Shown piece by piece: positions 1-5,734 of a stretch of DNA of 8,121 nt. How positions within the stretch are numbered: position 1 is the stretch's first letter; each line of letters starts with the position of its first letter. The notes beneath the pieces are model-generated. The model did no database searches. It saw nothing but the letters and a program-made list of their open reading frames with translations, and was not told the DNA's origin. This DNA is from Legionellales bacterium (GTDB lineage Bacteria > Pseudomonadota > Gammaproteobacteria > Berkiellales > Berkiellaceae), in the NCBI GenBank assembly GCA_023266435.1, contig JAHFQF010000102.1, forward strand, positions 1 to 8,121. Direction: 5' to 3'. The position numbers and the translations under genes are program-made.

Positions 1-254
1 TAATCCCCGCTAAAGCCATTATACAAGGGGATGTGACTGAGCCCGCAATCAGTGCAGCTAGTATCATTGCTAAGGTAGCACGTGATACAGAAATGATGCA
101 GTTAGCGATACAGTATCCAGGCTATGGTCTTGAAAAGCATAAGGGTTATCCAACAGCTTACCATATCCAGCAATTGCAGCATTTAGGCGTCAGTGAGATT
201 CATCGCCGTAGCTTTGCTCCTTGTCAAAAAGTGATAGACTGTGAAAAAGTATAA
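1..254 (+). CDS. rnhB: Ribonuclease HII, C-terminal part (5' end outside window)
   Basis: RNase HII cuts the RNA strand of RNA-DNA hybrids and nicks 5' of single ribonucleotides misincorporated into DNA; it acts in the cytoplasm. The reading frame is open from the left edge ([10 protein letters not shown]...) and runs to a TAA at 252-254, so about 83 C-terminal residues are visible. The GTG at 33 is an internal valine, not a start. The stretch [13 protein letters not shown] matches the family block that carries the fourth catalytic carboxylate (the Asp of AKVxRD). HKGYPT contains the tyrosine that senses the ribonucleotide 2'-OH, and HRRSFAP is the typical C-terminal motif. The visible part aligns closely, from memory, with the end of E. 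coli RnhB. It lies just upstream of dnaE on the same strand, the usual gammaproteobacterial order. The catalytic N-terminal half cannot be checked here. Confidence 0.96.
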   Translation, partial: IPAKAIIQGDVTEPAISAASIIAKVARDTEMMQLAIQYPGYGLEKHKGYPTAYHIQQLQHLGVSEIHRRSFAPCQKVIDCEKV

Positions 255-306
255 AATAGGACTGACGCAAAACGCGAGCTGCTTTGTTAAAAACTTGCAT
301 CTCATC

Positions 307-329
307 ATTTTACATAAGTCATGTAAAAT
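307..329. repeat. Perfect 9-bp inverted repeat upstream of dnaE
   Basis: The arms ATTTTACAT (307-315) and ATGTAAAAT (321-329) are perfectly complementary around the 5-base centre AAGTC, in the 109-base rnhB-dnaE gap. It ends 25 bases before the first possible dnaE start. No T-run follows, so it does not look like an intrinsic terminator. It could be an operator or a hairpin in an rnhB-dnaE transcript. I found no convincing sigma70 promoter in this gap. Confidence 0.6.
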
Positions 330-363
330 TCCGAATTGGGGTTCAAAAGGTTAAATGCATAAC

Positions 364-3300
364 ATGAGCCAATTTGTCCATTTACATCTGCATTCTGAAT
401 ACTCGCTGATAGACAGTACGGTGAGGCTGGATGCATTGGTATGCCGTGCTGCAGAGCAAGGTTATCATGCCGTCGCTGTCACAGACATTTGTAATCTTTT
501 TGGACTGGTTAAGTTTTATAAATTAGCACTTTCAAAGAAAATCAAACCGATCATTGGGGCGGAAATTTGGTTAGCCTCCACACAAGCAGGCAAACCACCA
601 CAAAAAATTCTTTTATACTGTCTCAATAATCAAGGGTATTATCATTTAAGGCATCTGATTTCCTCAGGTTACTTAAACCCCGATCGTGAGCCTATTCCGC
701 TTATTACGCAAGCCGCTTTAGAGCAACATGCAGAAGGGCTGTTAGCGATTTTAACGCCAACCACCGATCTGGCTTATTTATTAGAGGCTGGCGAAGAGGA
801 GCCGATTCAAAAAACACTACAGACTTGGAAAAACATCTTCCCAAATAGATTATATTTGGGCATTAGTCGAGTCTGGGGTGAGAAGGACAATGAATACATT
901 CAGGCATTAATTCCACGTGCAAACGCAATGTCTTGTCCCATTGTCGCGTTGAATGCGGTATGCTTTTTAAACCCCGAAGAATACCAAGCGCATCAAGCAC
1001 GTGTCTGTATTTGTAATGGGATTACTCTGAACCAAGACAAACAATTAAACTATGCGCGAACACAATACTTTCGCTCTCCTGAAGAAATGCTCACTTTGTT
1101 TGCGGATTTGCCCAACGCTTTAAAAAACAGCGTAGAAATCGCAAAGCGCTGTACAGTCAGCCTAGACTTTGGAAAAAATTACCTACCGACTTTTGAAGTA
1201 CCCCACAGCATGACCGAAGATGTCTTTTTAAGGCAATCTGCCATGCAAGGTTTGGTCGATCGTTTACAGCAGCTGTATCCCGGTGAAGCGTTAACCACTG
1301 AAATCGAAAAAACGTATTACGATCGTTTAAATCAAGAGCTGGATATGATCGTGAAAATGGGCTTTCCAGGGTATTTTTTGATTGTGGCAGACTTTATTTT
1401 ATGGGCAAAAAATCATGATATCCCGGTTGGTCCTGGACGGGGATCGGGGGCAGGCTCTTTAGTGGCCTATAGTTTGAAAATTACTGATGTCGATCCCTTG
1501 GCGTATGATTTACTGTTTGAACGGTTTTTAAATCCTGAGCGGGTATCCATGCCTGACTTTGACGTGGACTTTTGCATGGATAATCGCGATAAAGTCATCG
1601 ATTATGTCGCTAAGCGCTATGGTCGCCAAAATGTGTCCCAAATTGTCACTTTTGGTACGATGGCGGCTAAAGCCGTGGTGCGAGATGTCGGGCGCGTATT
1701 AGGGCACCCTTATGGTTTTGTAGATAAAATCGCTAAATTAATCCCATTTGAAATTGGGATCACTTTAAGTAAAGCCTTAGAGCAAGAAGAAGCTTTAAAA
1801 ACCCGCTATAAAACTGAAGAAGAAGTGACGCTATTAATTGATTTGGCAAAACAATTAGAGGGTCTAACTCGCAATGTAGGGAAGCATGCAGGGGGGGTGG
1901 TGATTGCGCCTTCTGAGATCGCAGACTTTACACCGGTGTATTGTGAAAGTGGATCCAATCAAATTGTGAGTCAATTTGATAAAGATGATGTGGAAACCAT
2001 AGGTCTGGTGAAGTTTGACTTTTTGGGACTGCGTACCTTGACCATCATTCATTGGGCGATGCAAACAGCCAATGCGCAGCGTAAACGGAATAATGAGCCA
2101 CCTATCGAGATCAGTCATATTCCGATCAATGACAGTCAGACTTTTGAGTTACTGAAAGCCTGTAAAACGACTGCGGTATTTCAGCTAGAATCTCGAGGAA
2201 TGAAAGATCTGATTCATCGCTTACAACCAGACGCTTTTGAAGAGATCATTGCATTAGTCGCCTTATTTAGACCTGGCCCGCTACAATCCGGGATGGTGGA
2301 TGACTTTATCAATAGAAAACATGGGCGTGCACCTGTTGTGTATTCTCATCCAGCATTAGAGCCCATCTTAAAAAACACCTACGGGGTAATTTTATATCAA
2401 GAGCAAGTGATGCAAATCGCGCAGTCCTTGGCAGGTTATACCTTGGGTGGTGCAGATTTGTTACGTCGAGCCATGGGTAAAAAGAAACCTGAAGAAATGG
2501 CGCAGCAACGTGAAATTTTTGTGACGGGTGCAACTAAAAATGGGGTGGATTCTGATGTTGCAACGTCTATCTTTGATTTGATGGAAAAATTTGCAGGCTA
2601 TGGTTTTAACAAATCACACTCTGCCGCCTATGCCCTTGTGTCTTATCAAACGGCTTGGTTAAAAACACATTACCCCAATGCCTTTATGGCCGCAGTGCTT
2701 TCGTCTGATATGAATAATACAGACAAAGTGGTTTTGTTTTTTGAGGATACAAAAAATTTAGGGTTATCAATTTTACCACCAGATATTAATCACAGCGATT
2801 ATCATTTTATTGTGGATGACAATAATCAAAATATTCGTTATGGTCTCGGTGCCATTAAGGGTGCAGGAGAAGCGGCGATAGCCAGTATGGTTTTAGAGCG
2901 CAAACAGCACGGCCCTTTTACGGATTTGTTTGATTTTTGTAGACGATTAGATACGCGTAAAGTCAATCGGCGCGTCATGGAGGCGCTGATTAAAAGTGGG
3001 GCGATGGGTTGTTTTGGTGTGAATCGCGCTACTTTATTTGCAACTTTAACAGATGCTTTACATCAAGCAGAGCAGTGGACCAGTAACCAGCGCTCCGGTC
3101 AGAGAGATTTATTTGGAAATGATAATGCGCAACCTGCGGATTATCAGCATGTTGCAGATTGGCCTGAAGTCACACGACTCTTAGGTGAAAAAGAGACGTT
3201 GGGACTTTATCTTACTGGGCATCCTATTCATGCCTATCTGAAAGAAACCAAGAGATTCATTAAAATGCGTTTAAACGATCGTAATTATCGTGAAAACCAA

Positions 3301-3792
3301 GCGGTACGTGTGGCTGGTATTATTGTGCAGATGAGAGTAATGCTCTCTAAACGAGGCGATAAAATTGCATTTCTCACGTTAGATGATAATGAAGGCAAAC
3401 TGGAGGTGGCGGTTTTTTCAGATTGCTATCAAAATTATCAAGAAAAAATAGTGAAAGATCAGTTCATCATTGTTGAAGGACAAATCTCTACTGATAAAAT
3501 GACCCAGCAGCCCAAGTTAAAGGCAGATAAAATTTTAGGTCTAGAAGAGGCTAGGATGCAATATGCTACGCAAATTCATATTGTGGCCAGGCAAGCCTTT
3601 GATGTAAGAGCATTAGAAGAGTTATTAAATCAATATCCACCTGGCCACTGTCCCATCCAGATTGAATATCATACACAAGTAGCAAAAACCACCATTGCCC
3701 TCGATGAACGCTTTCAGCGCGCGCCCAACGCAATTTTTCTAGCCGATTTGAAAAAAACGCTGCCTAATTGCCAGATAGAGCTCGCTTATTAG
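364..3792 (+). CDS. dnaE: DNA polymerase III alpha subunit (replicative polymerase)
   Basis: This is the catalytic subunit of the replicative polymerase, working with DnaQ, HolE, the beta clamp and tau. From the ATG at 364 it has 1142 aa, close to E. coli's 1160. An ATG at 355 adds three residues; I prefer 364 because MSQFVHLHLHSEYS aligns with the usual family start, but the AAAGG at 346-350 is 4 bases from 355 and 13 from 364, so neither spacing is ideal. Domains, from 364: PHP (about 1-270); palm and active site with GPGRGSGAGS (about 356-365), Asp398 and Asp400 in PDFDVDF, and Asp552 in KFDFLGL; fingers (about 560-800); helix-hairpin-helix (about 822-880, YGLGAIKGAGE); clamp-binding QRDLF (913-917), close to the ideal consensus; OB fold (about 977-1062); C-terminal tau-binding region. 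The PHP site is incomplete: HLHLH is present but TDICN lacks the usual histidine. It appears fully functional. Confidence 0.98.
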   Translation: MSQFVHLHLHSEYSLIDSTVRLDALVCRAAEQGYHAVAVTDICNLFGLVKFYKLALSKKIKPIIGAEIWLASTQAGKPPQKILLYCLNNQGYYHLRHLISSGYLNPDREPIPLITQAALEQHAEGLLAILTPTTDLAYLLEAGEEEPIQKTLQTWKNIFPNRLYLGISRVWGEKDNEYIQALIPRANAMSCPIVALNAVCFLNPEEYQAHQARVCICNGITLNQDKQLNYARTQYFRSPEEMLTLFADLPNALKNSVEIAKRCTVSLDFGKNYLPTFEVPHSMTEDVFLRQSAMQGLVDRLQQLYPGEALTTEIEKTYYDRLNQELDMIVKMGFPGYFLIVADFILWAKNHDIPVGPGRGSGAGSLVAYSLKITDVDPLAYDLLFERFLNPERVSMPDFDVDFCMDNRDKVIDYVAKRYGRQNVSQIVTFGTMAAKAVVRDVGRVLGHPYGFVDKIAKLIPFEIGITLSKALEQEEALKTRYKTEEEVTLLIDLAKQLEGLTRNVGKHAGGVVIAPSEIADFTPVYCESGSNQIVSQFDKDDVETIGLVKFDFLGLRTLTIIHWAMQTANAQRKRNNEPPIEISHIPINDSQTFELLKACKTTAVFQLESRGMKDLIHRLQPDAFEEIIALVALFRPGPLQSGMVDDFINRKHGRAPVVYSHPALEPILKNTYGVILYQEQVMQIAQSLAGYTLGGADLLRRAMGKKKPEEMAQQREIFVTGATKNGVDSDVATSIFDLMEKFAGYGFNKSHSAAYALVSYQTAWLKTHYPNAFMAAVLSSDMNNTDKVVLFFEDTKNLGLSILPPDINHSDYHFIVDDNNQNIRYGLGAIKGAGEAAIASMVLERKQHGPFTDLFDFCRRLDTRKVNRRVMEALIKSGAMGCFGVNRATLFATLTDALHQAEQWTSNQRSGQRDLFGNDNAQPADYQHVADWPEVTRLLGEKETLGLYLTGHPIHAYLKETKRFIKMRLNDRNYRENQAVRVAGIIVQMRVMLSKRGDKIAFLTLDDNEGKLEVAVFSDCYQNYQEKIVKDQFIIVEGQISTDKMTQQPKLKADKILGLEEARMQYATQIHIVARQAFDVRALEELLNQYPPGHCPIQIEYHTQVAKTTIALDERFQRAPNAIFLADLKKTLPNCQIELAY

Positions 3793-3810
3793 AGGGAATA
3801 ACCCTGTTTT

Positions 3811-3826
3811 TATCCCTTATGGGGTA
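3811..3826. promoter_or_regulatory. Putative HipB operator 1 (upstream of -35)
   Basis: A 16-base imperfect palindrome reading TATCC, six bases, GGGTA. It fits the shared pattern TAYCC-N6-GGRTA with operator 2, whose start lies exactly 28 bases downstream. It ends five bases before the -35 box. Its right half and the left half of operator 2 also form a larger imperfect dyad (GGGG, then TAAAAT-TG-ATTTTA, then CCCC, with a 2-base bulge; 3821-3844). The half-site resembles the TATCC/GGATA half-sites of E. coli HipB, though the spacing differs (N6 here, N8 there). The link to HipB is inferred. Confidence 0.6.
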
Positions 3827-3831
3827 TAAAA

Positions 3832-3860
3832 TTGATTTTACCCCGGATAGGGTATATATT
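3832..3860 (+). promoter_or_regulatory. Sigma70-type promoter of hipBA
   Basis: The -35 box TTGATT (3832-3837) and -10 box TATATT (3855-3860) are separated by 17 bases, giving matches of 4/6 and 5/6 to consensus. The predicted transcription start is near 3867, leaving a leader of about 30 bases before the hipB ATG. The spacer is almost entirely occupied by operator 2, so bound repressor would block RNA polymerase. This agrees with the autorepression known for hipBA operons. Confidence 0.7.
3839..3854. promoter_or_regulatory. Putative HipB operator 2 (in promoter spacer)
   Basis: TACCC (3839-3843), six bases (CGGATA), GGGTA (3850-3854): a perfect 5-bp inverted repeat lying between the -35 and -10 boxes of the hipBA promoter. 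It shares the TAYCC-N6-GGRTA pattern with operator 1. Position and symmetry suggest it is the main autorepression site for HipB or a HipBA complex. This is inferred, with no binding data. Confidence 0.65.
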
Positions 3861-3880
3861 AAACAAGCGCATCATTGTCT

Positions 3881-3886
3881 GAGGAG
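3881..3886 (+). promoter_or_regulatory. Ribosome binding site deciding the hipB start
   Basis: GAGGAG lies nine bases before the ATG at 3896. An in-frame TTG at 3875 lies upstream of this Shine-Dalgarno sequence and has none of its own. The ATG start also gives a protein that aligns with the start of HipB homologues. Confidence 0.75.
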
Positions 3887-3895
3887 TTAACCACG

Positions 3896-4144
3896 ATGTT
3901 AATTCGATCACCTAAAGAGCTTGCCTTATTTGTCATGAGTCAACGCAAAGCCTTGAAATTAAGCCAATCTGAGATGGGTGGCTTGGTAGGGCTACAGCAA
4001 AAGACAATTTCACTTTTTGAAAATAAGCCTGAAAATATCCAGCTAGATACGCTGTTTCGTATACTGTCAGCAGTTGAGTTAGATCTCAATATAGTATCAA
4101 AAAAGACATCTTCTACTGAAAGGCAGTGGACTGAAGAGTGGTAG
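3896..4144 (+). CDS. hipB: HipB-type antitoxin, HTH transcriptional repressor
   Basis: HipB binds and neutralises the HipA kinase and represses its own operon. The 82-aa protein is close to E. coli HipB (88 aa) and aligns over its length: SPKELALFVMSQRK, then a Cro/CI-type helix-turn-helix at about residues 14-67 (LSQSEMGGLVGLQQKTISLFEN, quoted in part: LSQSEMGG, QQKTISLFEN). The segment LDTLFRILSAVELDLNIV corresponds to the C-terminal strand used for dimerisation. A short, probably flexible tail ends in EEW; E. coli HipB also ends in a tryptophan, and its tail is a known target for Lon-mediated turnover. In the recognition helix, E. coli Lys38-Gln39 correspond to Gln34-Gln35 here. The stop TAG (4142-4144) is two bases from the hipA ATG, so translation is likely coupled. 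Two operator-like palindromes precede the gene. Confidence 0.93.
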   Translation: MLIRSPKELALFVMSQRKALKLSQSEMGGLVGLQQKTISLFENKPENIQLDTLFRILSAVELDLNIVSKKTSSTERQWTEEW

Positions 4145-4146
4145 TG

Positions 4147-5466
4147 ATGAAAACGTCTACTCGAGTTTTAAGTATATTAATGAATGGTTTATTAGTAGGA
4201 AGATTAGAGAAAACCGCCCAAGGAGGCTTGACGTTTGCTTATGATCAGCGATGGTTAAAGACACCGGAAGCACGTCCTATATCATTGTCATTGCCCTTAG
4301 TCGATCAAGTATTTTCAGGAGATGTGGTTTATAATTTTTTTGATAATCTATTGCCAGATAATCAGCAAATTAGATCGCGTATACAAAGCAAATTTCAAAT
4401 TTCCACGAATCAACCTTTTGATTTGCTTGCTAGCATTGGAAGAGATTGTGTTGGTGCGATACAGATTCTTGAGGGGGAAATACCAGATTTTAAAGCAGAG
4501 ATCTGCTGTGAGCCATTAAATCACAAACAAATGGCTGCTATTTTGCGTGGTTATCAAAATTATCCGTTAGGGATGATGGATTCTAAAACTGAATTTAGAA
4601 TTTCTATTGCAGGCGCACAAGAAAAAGCTGCATTTTTATATCATGACGGGCATTGGAATAGGCCTCTGCAATCCACACCAACCAGTCATATTTTTAAATT
4701 ACCTATCGGGTATTTGCAGCAGCAAAATATGGACTTGTCTGATAGTTGTGAAAATGAATGGTTGTGCTCAAAAATCATAGAGGCTTTTGGGCTACCTGTC
4801 GCACCTTGTGAAATTCTGCATTTTGAAGAAGTAAAAATTTTATCTGTAGAAAGATTTGATCGAAAGAGATCTGCAGATAAAACTTGGATCATGCGGTTGC
4901 CACAAGAGGACATGTGTCAGGCGCTTGGTGTTTCTCCCAACTTGAAATATCAAGCAGAAGGGGGGCCAGGTATCCGTGAAATCATGCATTTATTACTTGG
5001 ATCGGTGGATACTATCGCTGATCGCGATTTATTTTACCGTTCACAAGTCGTATTTTGGTTGCTAGCAGCAATTGATGGTCATGCGAAAAATTTCAGTATA
5101 CTCATTGAGCCGGCAGGAAAATATCGCCTGACACCGTTGTATGATGTGATGTCAGCTTATCCTTTATTAAATAAAGGTCAATTACAAGTTCAGAAAATCA
5201 AAATGGCGATGGCATTAACAGGTAAAAATGTACACTATCATTGGCACTCAATGCAACTTAGATATTTTTTGGAAACAGCAAACAGGGTGAACTATGCAGT
5301 CAAACGAGCTGAGGCTATCCTAGAAGAAACGCTAGAAAAAGTGGACATAGTTATAGCGCGAGTCTCTCAGCAACTGCCCCGTGATTTTCCTAAGAACATT
5401 GCTCAACCAATTTTTGATGGTCTCAGAAACGCAAAAAATAAATTAAAACTAGAGAAGAATACCTAG
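4147..5466 (+). CDS. hipA: HipA-type serine/threonine kinase toxin
   Basis: E. coli HipA phosphorylates glutamyl-tRNA synthetase (GltX), which raises uncharged tRNA, triggers the stringent response and causes growth arrest and persistence. This 439-aa protein aligns across the full length of E. coli HipA (440 aa). The N-terminal subdomain has NFFDNLLPD and QPFDLL.SIGRD.VGA. RISIAGAQEK carries Ser153, equivalent to the autophosphorylated Ser150. Other conserved residues are Lys184 in HIFKLPIG (ATP binding), the VERFDR and RLPQEDMCQ motifs, the catalytic loop IDGHAKNF with Asp310, and metal-binding Asp333 in LTPLYD. The residues matching Gly22 and Asp291, altered in the hipA7 high-persistence allele, are unchanged. 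The ATG at 4147 was chosen because it follows the hipB stop by two bases; a GTG at 4144 would overlap that stop, and the frame also opens further upstream at 4138. The gene appears intact. Its substrate in this organism is inferred only from homology. Confidence 0.95.
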   Translation: MKTSTRVLSILMNGLLVGRLEKTAQGGLTFAYDQRWLKTPEARPISLSLPLVDQVFSGDVVYNFFDNLLPDNQQIRSRIQSKFQISTNQPFDLLASIGRDCVGAIQILEGEIPDFKAEICCEPLNHKQMAAILRGYQNYPLGMMDSKTEFRISIAGAQEKAAFLYHDGHWNRPLQSTPTSHIFKLPIGYLQQQNMDLSDSCENEWLCSKIIEAFGLPVAPCEILHFEEVKILSVERFDRKRSADKTWIMRLPQEDMCQALGVSPNLKYQAEGGPGIREIMHLLLGSVDTIADRDLFYRSQVVFWLLAAIDGHAKNFSILIEPAGKYRLTPLYDVMSAYPLLNKGQLQVQKIKMAMALTGKNVHYHWHSMQLRYFLETANRVNYAVKRAEAILEETLEKVDIVIARVSQQLPRDFPKNIAQPIFDGLRNAKNKLKLEKNT

Positions 5467-5482
5467 AAAAGTGGAACGAGTA

Positions 5483-5690
5483 TTACTCCTGACTCTCTTT
5501 TTCTATTGTAATTTCTGCTGGGTCAATTTGAATTCCTTGATCTTTGGCCGCATCAATGCCAAAAAGAAAGTGTGCGATTGGCATTTAAAAAGTCTGAGTC
5601 ACTCATATTCAAAGTAGAAGCGACTATACCACCTACATTGACTTGGGCGGTACGACCAAAAAGGATACCATTGGGGTTGATGAGCATGAT
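5483..5690 (-). pseudogene. Relic of a second filamentous-haemagglutinin-like adhesin (TPS piece joined to a C-terminal piece)
   Basis: Two overlapping reading frames on the minus strand hold recognisable debris. The first (5687 down to a TGA at 5553-5555, 44 aa) reads MLINPNGILFGRTAQVNVGG and then IVASTLNMSDSDFLN. This is a hallmark stretch of the N-terminal TPS secretion domain of filamentous haemagglutinins. The second (5584 down to a TAA at 5483-5485, 33 aa) contains FLFGIDAAKDQGIQI and ends EKESQE. It resembles the extreme C-terminus of the adhesin next door (ILLGIATAKESLGVSV, then VVKKEDLSL). The frames switch near an A5 run at 5561-5565 (T5 on the coding strand). Stops lie directly upstream of the TPS piece, and no start or signal peptide is visible. 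I infer a paralogous adhesin gene that lost its middle and its 5' end. Confidence is high for the TPS piece and moderate for the C-terminal piece. Confidence 0.75.
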
Positions 5691-5734
5691 TTAATGAGGT
5701 GCTTTTCATGGTCCACTATTCGCTTAAATTGATC

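Noticed and set aside
1891..1897. A G7 run in dnaE as a possible frameshift site.
   Set aside because: The frame continues through it as HAGGVVIAP, the conserved family sequence, so no frameshift is indicated.
1864..2533. Minus-strand open frames inside dnaE (1864-2118 and 2309-2533).
   Set aside because: They lie antisense within highly conserved polymerase coding sequence and show no recognisable motifs or start signals.
3793..3811. Possible intrinsic terminator after dnaE: AGGG-AATAA-CCCT followed by TGTTTTT.
   Set aside because: The stem is only 4 bp and the T-run is five bases. It may act weakly, but it is too poor to annotate.
3875..3895. A TTG start for hipB giving an 89-aa protein.
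   Set aside because: The strong GAGGAG at 3881-3886 would lie inside the coding region, while it is well placed for the ATG at 3896.
5478..5488. The 11-base palindrome GAGTATTACTC after hipA, with a T-rich stretch nearby.
   Set aside because: The single-base centre cannot form a hairpin loop. The alternative GAGT/ACTC pairing is a 4-bp stem with a 10-base loop, so neither makes a credible terminator.
5467..5734. The relic as an orphan toxin/immunity cassette, as found downstream of some cdiA genes.
   Set aside because: The recognisable part is an N-terminal TPS piece, not a C-terminal toxin module, and no intact immunity-like gene is present.
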